DNA of 64,000 nt from GCA-020343675 sp964462945 (GTDB taxonomy: Bacteria > Planctomycetota > Phycisphaerae > Sedimentisphaerales > Anaerobacaceae): NCBI GenBank assembly GCA_964462945.1, contig CAYWZW010000004.1, positions 62,001-126,000 on the forward strand, in the 5' to 3' direction. This document shows, in pieces, positions 1 to 8,716 of this stretch. Positions within the stretch are counted from its first letter, which is position 1. Every line of letters starts with the position of its first letter. The position numbers and the translations under genes are program-made. Below the pieces are notes generated by a model, which was not told the origin of the DNA, ran no database searches, and worked only from the letters and a program-made list of their open reading frames with translations.

Positions 1-989
1 CCATGAGCTACACCATCGATTACTACCGCGGCAACCTTGAAAGGGAGCGGAACTTCATCAGGTATGCCACTTTCGTTGCCTTTTTCCCACGGCTGCTGGC
101 CGGCCCCATCGAGCGGGCCAGGAATTTTCTCCCTCAGTTGCACGGAGCGTCCACAATCTCCCGGCAGGACATCACCGACGGCCTTTCTCTGTTTGTGGTG
201 GGGCTTTTCAAAAAAGTTGCCCTGGCCGACTATCTGGCTCTTTACGTCAACAAGGTCTATGCCGCTCCGGAGCAATTTCAGGCACCCGCCTTGGCCCTGG
301 CAACCTTCTTATTCGCCTGGCAGATCTATTTCGATTTCAGCGGCTACACGGATATGGCACGCGGCGTGGCACGAATGATGGGCTTTCGCCTGATGCTGAA
401 CTTCAATAATCCATATTTGGCGACCAGCCTGAGCGATTTCTGGTCAAGGTGGCACATCAGTCTTTCCTCCTGGTTCAAGGACTACGTCTATATTCCTCTT
501 GGAGGAAATCGCAAAGGAACATTCGATACCTACAGAAACATGTTCTTGACCATGGTCATCTCCGGATTGTGGCACGGCGCCGCCTGGACATTCGTCATCT
601 GGGGTGCGCTGCACGCTCTTGGCCGCTTTCTCACGAGAGAATTGGAGAGGACTACATTCTATAAGGAAAAGGTGCCGAGATTAGTCAAACAGCTATTTGT
701 GTTTGTCTTCGTGAGTTTTGCCTGGATTTTCTTCAGGGCCGAAAGCATTAGCGACGCATGGCTGATTGTAACACGAATATTCACCTCCGGATTGGCGAGT
801 CCTTATTGCCCCGTGCTGGCCCTGGCTCTGATCGCGGTCGTCTGGCTCTATGAGTTCGCTCATGAATCCAGGGTAGCGTGGGTCCTCGAGCTGGCGCCGG
901 TGCGTGTGGGAATCGTCGTCCTGATGGTCCTCTACCTGGCCATTTTTGCTCCGTCGAGCGACCAGGCATTTATCTATTTACAGTTCTGA
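1..989 (+). CDS. MBOAT family O-acyltransferase (AlgI-like), 5' end outside the window
   Basis: Membrane-bound O-acyltransferase of the AlgI/DltB type, which moves acyl (usually acetyl) groups across the inner membrane onto an exported polysaccharide. The visible 328 residues are hydrophobic and multi-spanning. They include LAGPIERA (about 33-40), the family block SDFWSRWHIS (144-153) and WHG (190-192), whose His191 is the expected catalytic residue. AlgI proteins usually have about 450-500 residues and continue upstream of the MSYTID segment, so the ATG at base 3 is very likely internal and the gene is cut by the window edge. The next gene encodes an SGNH protein, the usual AlgJ/AlgX-like partner. 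Family is confident; the polysaccharide is unknown. Confidence 0.9.
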   Translation, partial: MSYTIDYYRGNLERERNFIRYATFVAFFPRLLAGPIERARNFLPQLHGASTISRQDITDGLSLFVVGLFKKVALADYLALYVNKVYAAPEQFQAPALALATFLFAWQIYFDFSGYTDMARGVARMMGFRLMLNFNNPYLATSLSDFWSRWHISLSSWFKDYVYIPLGGNRKGTFDTYRNMFLTMVISGLWHGAAWTFVIWGALHALGRFLTRELERTTFYKEKVPRLVKQLFVFVFVSFAWIFFRAESISDAWLIVTRIFTSGLASPYCPVLALALIAVVWLYEFAHESRVAWVLELAPVRVGIVVLMVLYLAIFAPSSDQAFIYLQF

Positions 990-1036
990 TTAGCAGAATG
1001 AACAATATCAGGTGCCGCCAAAAGAGATAGACAGTA

Positions 1037-2185
1037 ATGCAGAAGCAAGACACAATGGAGAATTGCCGCAGTTCGGATCGGCTGAAAGAGCTCAACGTTC
1101 CTTATGGCTCGAACAGCATACGACTGAGCGGGCGCGAGTGGATTTTTGCCGGAATTCTCTGTTCGGCACTGTTTCTCATCGGCCCGAGGCTTTGGACACG
1201 GGTCGAGAAATTCCAGCCTGAGCCCGATTACCGTCTCCCCTACCAGCTCAGCAGTGACTATTGGTTGTATAGTCGCTACTGCCGCTGGGCCTGCTCGCGA
1301 TACGACACGCTCATCGTCGGCGATTCGGTCGTTTGGGGGCATTATGTATCCGAACAAGATACACTGTCACACTATCTCAACCAAAATGCCGGCCGAAAGC
1401 AGTTCGCCAATATGGGTGTGGACGGCACTCATCCTGCGGCGCTGGCCGGTCTGCTGAAGTACTACGGCCGCGACATCTCAGGTAAGAACGTTATCTTACA
1501 TCTCAATCCCTTGTGGATGAGTTCACCGAAGCACGACCTCCAAATCGACAAGGAATTCCATTTCAATCATCCTAAGCTGGTCCCGCAGTTTGTGCCGAGC
1601 ATCCCCTGCTATAAGGATCCCTACTCCAAGAGAATTTCCGTGGCGGCGGAACGCCAGACGCCTTTCTTAAGCTGGACTTCGCATCTGAAGATTCTCTATT
1701 TCGAGAACACGGACCTGCCCGCGTGGACCTTGGAGCATCCTTGTGAGAACCCTCTCCGGGCTGTTACGGCGGAACCACCCGCTTCCAGAGATGATAGTCT
1801 GATCGAGCACACTTCATGGAAGGAGCGAGGTATGGCCCAGCAGGACTTTCAGTGGGTCGAGCTTGAGACCTCGCTGCAATGGCGATTCTTTAGACAGGCG
1901 ATTGAGCTGTTAAGAGCAAGAAAGAACACCGTATTTGTTCTGGTGGGTCCCTTTAACGAGCACATGTTCAAGGAAGAAAGCCACACGGCTTATCAGAAGA
2001 TGAAAGATGAGATCGAGACCTGGCTCCGGCAGAACGACGTCGCCTATTTCATGCCTCCGGCGTTGCCCAGTGAGCTCTATCACGATGCCAGTCATCCATC
2101 AAAGCAAGGGTACGCCATGCTTGCCGAGCAGCTCTTTGAGAATCTCTCTTTCAGATCAACTATCCTCCGTGCACACAAACAATAA
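1037..2185 (+). CDS. membrane-anchored SGNH hydrolase-like protein (AlgJ/AlgX-type partner of MBOAT)
   Basis: A 382-residue protein with one predicted N-terminal membrane segment (about 35-51) and an extracytoplasmic SGNH-hydrolase-like domain. Block I is seen as VGDSVVWG with GDS at 95-97. The C-terminal Asp/His pair is seen as HDASHP (D350, H353), matching block V, and the segment NMGVDGTHP fits block II. In AlgJ/AlgX/PatB-type systems such proteins pass acetyl groups from the MBOAT protein to the polysaccharide. It starts 47 bases after the MBOAT gene on the same strand, so the two are probably co-transcribed. The SD sequence before the ATG is weak, and an ATG six codons later is an alternative. 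Function is inferred from motif and context. Confidence 0.75.
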   Translation: MQKQDTMENCRSSDRLKELNVPYGSNSIRLSGREWIFAGILCSALFLIGPRLWTRVEKFQPEPDYRLPYQLSSDYWLYSRYCRWACSRYDTLIVGDSVVWGHYVSEQDTLSHYLNQNAGRKQFANMGVDGTHPAALAGLLKYYGRDISGKNVILHLNPLWMSSPKHDLQIDKEFHFNHPKLVPQFVPSIPCYKDPYSKRISVAAERQTPFLSWTSHLKILYFENTDLPAWTLEHPCENPLRAVTAEPPASRDDSLIEHTSWKERGMAQQDFQWVELETSLQWRFFRQAIELLRARKNTVFVLVGPFNEHMFKEESHTAYQKMKDEIETWLRQNDVAYFMPPALPSELYHDASHPSKQGYAMLAEQLFENLSFRSTILRAHKQ

Positions 2186-2280
2186 TCCCGGCCATTTGTG
2201 CCGTGAACTCGTGCAAAACTTACGCCTTTCGTCCAGCAGATTGTACTGTCCGCCTAATTGTCACCGGAATAGTCTACACT

Positions 2281-4926
2281 CTATTTTGACTTGAATGAAC
2301 CGGCCTCTGCTCCAAAAAGCTGCGAGACTTGCAGCCCGCTTCCCTGCGAAGTGTAGAAAATACGCCCGTTCGACACAACGGCGCCCACACATTCACGTAC
2401 GTCCACACATGGCCCGGAGGAAACCAGCTTGTTGCTATCCGACGCGTCGATCAGATCCATGTTCGAGCCAATCAGGTAAGGCTCTGATAAGGTGAATCGC
2501 GTGCACGCGTACCCTCTGTCGAAGACGGACAGAATCTTACCCGTTCCTTTGTCTATGAGATAGCTCGGCTTACCCGTGCTCCCATGTGTGAACAGGAAGC
2601 TCTTTCCAACCGTCACGACATTCACGGCTTGGCCGACCGGCTCCGACCGCCATATCAGAGAGCCACTCTCGGCGTCGAGGCATACGACGTGCCGGTTCTG
2701 CGTCTTCTCATCCGGCCGGTTGTACCCGCCCAAATAGAGGCACCCGTCTTCCCCCGAGATGGTGCAGCCCGCGGTCACGTAATGTTTAGTCGTCAGCCAA
2801 ATAACTTGCCCGGTCATCGGTTCAATCGCCGCCGTCAAGCCCTGCGACTTAGGTTGACCATCCTTTGCTTTCGAAGCATATCCAAAGAAGGTCGAATAGT
2901 AGAGCGTGTCGCCCATCAGACATAAGCCGGAATCATTGCCGCCGGAACCGAACTGCGAAAAATCCATCGTCCAGACTTCTTTCCCGGTATCAACGTCCCA
3001 TGCCCGCACAAAAGGCTTGTTGTCTTTGGGATAGTAAGGATTGTCGTGGCTGTAAATCCAGCTCATTATCTCAGCGTCGTCCGAGGCCTTCACGGGCTCG
3101 CCTTTGTGAACGTAAGCCTTTTCTGTTCCTTGCGCGGCATACCGCCCTGAGCCATAGACATAGATGGCGAGATTCTTATATATGGTCGGCGGTTGCTGCC
3201 GGCTCCAGCTCGGTGAGCCGGTAAAGGGGGCTTCCCACAGCAGCTCTCCCGTGCCCGCATCGAGGCAGCGCATGTGCGACTCTTTCATCCCCGCCTGTGG
3301 GACAAGCAGACGCTCCTTGTGGTAAACCGGGCCCGTGAAAGAGACGTGCACCCCAGGCCAGTACCGCCGCCACAACAGTCTTCCCGTTTCCTGCTCAACG
3401 GCGAATATCTGGCCCTCGGCCGTGTGCGTGTACATCCGGCCTCCGCCGCAGACAGGCAGATGCTTGAAGGTGCCTTCGTAGCGCCGAATCCACTTCATTT
3501 TAAGAGGAGGTTTCAAGCCCTGGTCATTCGCGTTCGTGCTCGCCGCGTTGCCGAAATTAGTGAACCAGTCATACTTGGCGTCTGCGAGCTTGCTTGTCAG
3601 CGGGCTTCTTATCTTCTCAAGTTGAAGGTCTTTCGAGGGCAGCGGCGCCTTACCCTCGGATCCAAGAACATACAGATACCCATCCTCACAACCGAAGTAA
3701 ATCCGGCCATCGCAGACAGCTACGGGAGCAGATATAGCTTTCCCAAAGGCGGTCTTGAATGACCACACCTCGCTGTTTCCCGACAGCGGGACAACATAGA
3801 GACGACCGTCCAGGCCGCCATAGACCCCTGCATCGCGAAGAAGAATCGGCGAAGCAATGGATGGATAGCCTCCGAGATACTGCGGTTCCTCCTGGCCGGG
3901 CGAATGTTTGCAGAACCCAAAACCTTCTTCCGGGCGACATCGGTACACATCCCGGCCCCGGATGCTCACCGAGCAAAAGCTCAGAAGGCCCGGCCGGTTG
4001 ATTTCGGTCAGCGTTCCGGGGACATGCTCGACTTTTGCTTGACTGTCACCAAGCCGGATAATCTCGACTCTGCCCGTGTTATCGCGCCGATGCCACTGCT
4101 GGTACACCGACCCGTCGTCGCTTATACTCAGCCCAAAGGTACATGGTTTTTCAGAACCGGCGTATGCCGGTATGGCGGGCATTTCCCGAAGCTCGGCACG
4201 ACCGCCCTGGTCTTCCAGGCAGATCGCTGAGCCGCCCGCAGGAACGATGAGCATCTTGCCGTACACCGCCATGTCTGTCGAACAACAAAACTGGCCGCGC
4301 CATGTCACCCTTCCAGTGTTATGTTTACACCACTCTTCTCCGCTCCAGCGATCGCCGTCGAACTTGAGGACTTCCTTGACGAAGTCCCATGTCCAGCGGA
4401 CTGTACCGTCAGGCTCAAGGGCGTAAATCCGTGAGCCTAACGTGGCAAAATACACTCGGTCGTTGGCGACCACGGGAGCACTGAAGATCGGCTCGCCGCA
4501 GGCAATCTTCTGCACTACGTCCCCACTCGCCTTCTCGAGCACGTAGTATGACCCTGCCATCGTCCCGACATGAAGGTAACGCCCTGCAATCGCCGGGGAC
4601 GATACGTTGTTACAGTTGGTTTTGTCGTCTGCGGTGTCGAGCCTCCACAAGACACGCAGAGTGGAAGCATCGACGCAAAAAATGACTCCTGACCCATCCA
4701 CAACATAAACGCGCCCGTCTGAAACGACCGGTGCGGTAAAGACAGCATCGGTCAACGCGACAGCGCCCATTAGACCGAGGGGGGTAGTCACGCTTCTATC
4801 AGGAACGTTGCCGGAATGCCGAGAATCGTATTTGAACTGCACCCAATCCTCTGCGGCGGCTGCGGTTGTGGCCTGCACCAGAAGAAAAACGGCCAACACG
4901 GCTTTCTTTGCTTGTAGAGTTCTCAT
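2281..4926 (-). CDS. exported PQQ-type beta-propeller repeat protein
   Basis: An 881-residue exported protein with a clear signal peptide (about 1-25, ending TTAAAA). The rest is repeated short blades of the PQQ/BamB-like kind, for example VYVVDGSGVIFCVDASTL, RIYFGCEDGYLYVLG and VVCLDAESGSLIW. Length and blade number suggest two consecutive propellers (roughly 30-440 and 460-870). Nothing shows that PQQ is actually bound, and no cytochrome c motif (CxxCH) is seen. The start codon overlaps the stop of the exported nitrilase-fold gene (ATGA), so the two are translationally coupled. In planctomycetes such proteins are numerous and mostly uncharacterised. A binding or scaffold role is possible. 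Confidence 0.85.
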   Translation of the reverse strand: MRTLQAKKAVLAVFLLVQATTAAAAEDWVQFKYDSRHSGNVPDRSVTTPLGLMGAVALTDAVFTAPVVSDGRVYVVDGSGVIFCVDASTLRVLWRLDTADDKTNCNNVSSPAIAGRYLHVGTMAGSYYVLEKASGDVVQKIACGEPIFSAPVVANDRVYFATLGSRIYALEPDGTVRWTWDFVKEVLKFDGDRWSGEEWCKHNTGRVTWRGQFCCSTDMAVYGKMLIVPAGGSAICLEDQGGRAELREMPAIPAYAGSEKPCTFGLSISDDGSVYQQWHRRDNTGRVEIIRLGDSQAKVEHVPGTLTEINRPGLLSFCSVSIRGRDVYRCRPEEGFGFCKHSPGQEEPQYLGGYPSIASPILLRDAGVYGGLDGRLYVVPLSGNSEVWSFKTAFGKAISAPVAVCDGRIYFGCEDGYLYVLGSEGKAPLPSKDLQLEKIRSPLTSKLADAKYDWFTNFGNAASTNANDQGLKPPLKMKWIRRYEGTFKHLPVCGGGRMYTHTAEGQIFAVEQETGRLLWRRYWPGVHVSFTGPVYHKERLLVPQAGMKESHMRCLDAGTGELLWEAPFTGSPSWSRQQPPTIYKNLAIYVYGSGRYAAQGTEKAYVHKGEPVKASDDAEIMSWIYSHDNPYYPKDNKPFVRAWDVDTGKEVWTMDFSQFGSGGNDSGLCLMGDTLYYSTFFGYASKAKDGQPKSQGLTAAIEPMTGQVIWLTTKHYVTAGCTISGEDGCLYLGGYNRPDEKTQNRHVVCLDAESGSLIWRSEPVGQAVNVVTVGKSFLFTHGSTGKPSYLIDKGTGKILSVFDRGYACTRFTLSEPYLIGSNMDLIDASDSNKLVSSGPCVDVRECVGAVVSNGRIFYTSQGSGLQVSQLFGAEAGSFKSK

Positions 4927-6014
4927 TGTTTCTGTTCTCCTTCATTCTCCATATTTCCGGGCTTGTGCCGGTATGCCAACGACCGGGCGAAGTAATCGTC
5001 CAGCAATTCAATTTCAAATTCCTTTGTCATGTCATCGACGCTGATCGTTTCGTGCTCACTGGAGACCAGGACTGAGCCAAGACAGCCGGGGTCGGAGATT
5101 CGCACTTTCGGCCCATACTTGGCTTTCAGCTTCCGGAGCCGTTCCCAGTTATAATCCAGGTGAACGAGGGCGCAATCTAAATTGACCGTGGCCACGGCAA
5201 AATCAAAGTAATTGGTGTTCGACGCAACGACCTGCCCCAAAGGATTGCGAATTTCCGAGGGCGTCGCCCTGCCGGCAACAGCGCCGACAAAATGGCACCG
5301 GCAGGAATAAGCCCAATAGCCTTGCATCTGTCCTCCATGATACATGGAAGAGAAAATGATCAAGTCCGGCTTGCTCTTGGCATACCTTAACCGCAATTCG
5401 TCGAAATTAAGGTCGAAACAAATAGCCATTGCTACCCGGCCAAAATCACATTCGATGATGGGGGCCTCCTGGCCACATAAAGTACCTCCCTCAATCTCGC
5501 TGATTGTGGGATGATTCTTATTGTAGATGCCGACGACATTGCCCTTGCGGTCGATCAACACACTCGAATTACGCCGGGTACCATCCGGCATTTCCCGGTA
5601 AGCCGAATAGACAATGTAGCAGTTGCTCTCCCTCGCCGTCCGTGCAAAGAAGTTCTGTATCTGGTCTTTGCGAACCTGGTAGTACTCTCGCAGTTTTTCG
5701 GGGCTGAAGCCGCCCGGCCGGTCGCATGCCTCCGGAACCACAATCAAATCCGGCCGGTCCGGCAGGACCTGTGCAAATTCTCTCTCCCAGTGGGCGATCA
5801 TCCTTTCAATGGCTTTCTGCGGCTCGGTATTAGTTGCGACCTCTGCCGGCCCGGAACCGATTGTGGCTATTTTGACAAAGCCCTTCTTCTTGCCGCCTTT
5901 CGGACCGAGGCTGTCAGCCGAAGCGCAGTTGTCCAGCTCGAAAAAGAGGCAGGAGAGAACAACCAGCGAAGACAACCGAGCGAACCACATCGGATTAGAA
6001 GTCAACCACCTCAT
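4923..6014 (-). CDS. exported carbon-nitrogen hydrolase (nitrilase superfamily)
   Basis: A 363-residue nitrilase/amidase-fold protein that hydrolyses non-peptide C-N bonds. The catalytic triad is complete: Glu95 in VVPEACDRP, Lys166 in GIYNKNHPT and Cys199 in MAICFDLNFDE. It carries an N-terminal hydrophobic segment (about 11-25) that looks like a signal peptide or anchor, which is uncommon because most nitrilases are cytoplasmic. The gene is coupled by a 4-base overlap to the downstream PQQ-type propeller gene and follows a beta-helix protein, so it belongs to a block of exported proteins. The substrate cannot be told; an amide or N-acyl substituent of a polysaccharide or peptide is only a guess. 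Confidence 0.85.
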   Translation of the reverse strand: MRWLTSNPMWFARLSSLVVLSCLFFELDNCASADSLGPKGGKKKGFVKIATIGSGPAEVATNTEPQKAIERMIAHWEREFAQVLPDRPDLIVVPEACDRPGGFSPEKLREYYQVRKDQIQNFFARTARESNCYIVYSAYREMPDGTRRNSSVLIDRKGNVVGIYNKNHPTISEIEGGTLCGQEAPIIECDFGRVAMAICFDLNFDELRLRYAKSKPDLIIFSSMYHGGQMQGYWAYSCRCHFVGAVAGRATPSEIRNPLGQVVASNTNYFDFAVATVNLDCALVHLDYNWERLRKLKAKYGPKVRISDPGCLGSVLVSSEHETISVDDMTKEFEIELLDDYFARSLAYRHKPGNMENEGEQKQ

Positions 6015-6036
6015 TTGCTATTCTCCAGTACTGGTG

Positions 6037-7368
6037 CTATTTTGATTTGGCAGCCCGCCGGTCGTCAACTGTTGTTTGGGCGTCTATCTTGTTGCCGTCG
6101 AGGACGACTTGCCCGACCTGCTCTTCGATGCGAATTCCAACGGTCTGGGTCTGTGAGACATCGGGTCGCGTGTCACGAATGATATTGTTCCTGAAGACCA
6201 GATCGTTGGTCTGCCCTCGGATGCGAATACCTGCTGCACCGTTATTCTCAATGATATTGTCTTCCAGGCAGTTGCGATGGGCCGCCATTCCCAGCGATTC
6301 GTTACGGAAGAAGATTCCATCCTGACGGTTCGCGCGGACAACGTTGGAGCGAAGAAGATTATCGGAGTCCTTGTGGCCGATGGAGATGCCAAACTGCCCA
6401 TTTCCTTCCAGAATATTGTCCGTGAACAACCCATGCCGGACCCGCCAGCACAAGAATAGGCCGTCGGTTCCGTTGTTCCGGGCAACACAATGGCTAATAC
6501 GAGGACGCTGAGAGCCGCTGCCGGGGTGTATGCCGAGAGAAGCGTTCCCCTCAGACAGACAGTCAACGACGACAACGTCGTTGGATTGTTGGAAACTGAT
6601 TCCGTCTCCGTTGTAGTCTCTCACCACGCAGCCCTGAATGACCGTCCCAAACGCTTGGTACAGAAATATCCCGGCCCCTCTGCACCCGTTCAGGTGGACA
6701 TTGTTGTCCTTATTGCCGTCAATTATGAGGTCTTCGACCCGCGCTGCCTCGATGTGATAGCCGCTGACCACCGGAAAGACAGTTGCCGCTTTGGCCTTGT
6801 TTGCGACCATGCAGTCCGCCATCAACGGCTTGTCGATTGAGAACGTGTTTTCGTTTCGTCCCGTGACGCGGGCGACAGTCGTGTGAAATCCCCCCGCGCG
6901 ATCGTCCCAAATCGCAACGCCGTGACCTACTGCAAAGCCGGTGGGATCTTCGACCGTGATCTGCTGCTCGCCGAAGTCGCCATCAAGGGCCAGAGCAGAG
7001 GTGACGCCATCAGCTTTTCGCAGGACTGTGCGGCCTTTCTGGCCGCGGACCGTCACATTCGCACGCAGATGCAGCGAATCGTACATCACATACTCGCCCT
7101 CGCTGATTTCCACGGTCCCGCCTCCCAGGCCGGCGATATAATCGACCGCCGCCTGTAACACTCTGTTGTCACCGCCCATCAGGTGAGCGTTGGTTTTCCC
7201 AACGGTGACGGCGGGCGATTCTTTCATGGCCGAGTGCATCGCCTTGGGCAACTGCTGCTCCTGCGGTTTTGGTGAGAAATCCCGCTGAGTCTCGGCCGCA
7301 CGCAAAGCAGCAACAGCGATCGTAACCACGGAGCTTACAAAAAGCGATAAGAGAAGATTCTTGTTCAT
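6037..7368 (-). CDS. secreted right-handed parallel beta-helix protein
   Basis: A 443-residue protein with a signal peptide (about 1-24, MNKNLLLSLFVSSVVTIAVA). From about residue 65 onward it shows the Asn/Gly-rich coil repeats of pectate-lyase-like or NosD-like beta-helices, for example GCVVRDYNGDGISFQQSNDV, NDGLFLCW-type turns and ENNGAAGIRIRGQTNDL. This fold is typical of polysaccharide lyases, epimerases and glycosidases, but I cannot point to catalytic residues. The start has a strong SD (GGAGG at about 8 bases). It lies 22 bases upstream of the exported nitrilase gene on the same strand and probably shares an operon with it and the PQQ propeller. Confidence 0.85.
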   Translation of the reverse strand: MNKNLLLSLFVSSVVTIAVAALRAAETQRDFSPKPQEQQLPKAMHSAMKESPAVTVGKTNAHLMGGDNRVLQAAVDYIAGLGGGTVEISEGEYVMYDSLHLRANVTVRGQKGRTVLRKADGVTSALALDGDFGEQQITVEDPTGFAVGHGVAIWDDRAGGFHTTVARVTGRNENTFSIDKPLMADCMVANKAKAATVFPVVSGYHIEAARVEDLIIDGNKDNNVHLNGCRGAGIFLYQAFGTVIQGCVVRDYNGDGISFQQSNDVVVVDCLSEGNASLGIHPGSGSQRPRISHCVARNNGTDGLFLCWRVRHGLFTDNILEGNGQFGISIGHKDSDNLLRSNVVRANRQDGIFFRNESLGMAAHRNCLEDNIIENNGAAGIRIRGQTNDLVFRNNIIRDTRPDVSQTQTVGIRIEEQVGQVVLDGNKIDAQTTVDDRRAAKSK

Positions 7369-7434
7369 TGTCTTGACCTCCGTCGAGCAGTGTTTTTCAC
7401 TACCCGCCCTTCAATTGTCAGTTGCCCAGGAAAA

Positions 7435-8376
7435 TCAGATCAATTTAGCTTCTATTTGTTTTAGAGCGGCCATCGACTCTTCGGCGATTCTGCGGCCTCC
7501 GGGTGAAAAATCAAATACTTCGAGCGATATCCACTTGTCGTAGTTCAGGTCCTTGAGCGTCTGAAAGGCCTTCACATAGTCGTTTACCGCAGTTCCCGTG
7601 CCGAGGTGTTTGCCTCCTTGCTCCTGGACATGAACGTGACAGATAGACTCGTGGTACTTTCTCAGCAGGAGGTCATAGGGCTCAGTCTCGTCGGTCGTGT
7701 TGTTGAAGTCAAACATGATCCGGACGGCCGGATGATTGACTCGCCTGGCCAGCTCCGACGCCTCTGCCAGCGTATTGACCACATCCGTTGCTCGTTGACC
7801 CAAGGCTTCGACCAGTATCTTGATACCGCGCCGCTGAGCATGGTCAGCAACCGCCGCAAGGCCCTCGGCGAAATGTCTCATGGCCTCTTCGACGGAAATT
7901 CCCACCGTATTGCGTTGTTTCGGCGAGCCGAAAATCATGTAAGGCCCGCCGAGATCAGCACAAAAGTCGATAAGCTCGTCCAGGTATGCGACAGTTTTCT
8001 TTCGGACAGCAGCATCGGGCGTGGTGCAATGCAGTCCTTTTGGGGGCGGGGCCAGCAGCCAATGAAGGCCGACACATTCTATGCCGGCGCGTTTCATCAC
8101 CGCAACCATCTCTTTGCGCCTTGCCGGGCTTATTTCCTGCACCCCTTCCTTGACCAGACTGAATGCTGCAATTTCGATGCCCCGATAGCCGGCACCGCCT
8201 ACGATCTGACATTGTTCCGCCCAGCCCAACTCGGCCATACTCTCGTTGCACATCGCATATTTGAAGCCGCCCCACGCGCGAGGCGTCGTCTCATTGCTAT
8301 GACAGCCAAGTATCAGCCCGCTCAGCGCAGCCCCCCCAGACACCTTAATAAAATCTCTCCGGCTACAGTCCGCCAT
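7435..8376 (-). CDS. Tat-exported sugar phosphate isomerase/epimerase-like TIM barrel
   Basis: A 313-residue protein of the xylose-isomerase-like/hydroxypyruvate-isomerase superfamily. I chose the ATG at 8376 because GGAGAAAG precedes it and it places the twin-arginine motif (SRRDFIKVSG) at residues 5-14; the frame stays open upstream to 8550. After the Tat segment, LILGC could be a lipobox. The barrel shows the expected metal-ligand segments: LVEALGQ, IMFDFNN, CHVHVQEQ and ISLEVFDF. Exported members of this family are common in planctomycetes and usually have no known substrate. It is divergent from the Asp-box gene at 8717. Family confident, reaction unknown. Confidence 0.85.
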   Translation of the reverse strand: MADCSRRDFIKVSGGAALSGLILGCHSNETTPRAWGGFKYAMCNESMAELGWAEQCQIVGGAGYRGIEIAAFSLVKEGVQEISPARRKEMVAVMKRAGIECVGLHWLLAPPPKGLHCTTPDAAVRKKTVAYLDELIDFCADLGGPYMIFGSPKQRNTVGISVEEAMRHFAEGLAAVADHAQRRGIKILVEALGQRATDVVNTLAEASELARRVNHPAVRIMFDFNNTTDETEPYDLLLRKYHESICHVHVQEQGGKHLGTGTAVNDYVKAFQTLKDLNYDKWISLEVFDFSPGGRRIAEESMAALKQIEAKLI

Positions 8377-8716
8377 GCGTCTTTCTCCGGGACATTTCAA
8401 ATCTTCTCTCATAATGTGCGCTCCCACACGATGAAGCAGGATACGGACCTTACTTGTTGTCTTTTCCTGCGACTTCTGAAGATTATACCGCAGGCCGCGG
8501 ACATTGCAAATAGTGGTTCTAATCGGATATGGGAACAAATGGTCATGCACGTCGTCGTTAGCCTTGCTGGTGATCCCAAACGTCTGATACTATAGAGCAA
8601 GTGAAAAGGGGACTTGAGAAACTGGACTCACAAACCGGCTTCAGATTTCCAGAGACACAACAAGGCAATGGCAAAGAGAATTAGTTATACTTACCGTGAT
8701 AGTACAAGGAGCAAGT
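8377..8716. other. divergent intergenic region
   Basis: About 340 bases between the divergently transcribed Tat-exported isomerase-like gene and the Asp-box protein gene. Open frames here are short and lack motifs. It must hold promoters for both genes, but I see no convincing -35/-10 pair or operator. Confidence 0.4.
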
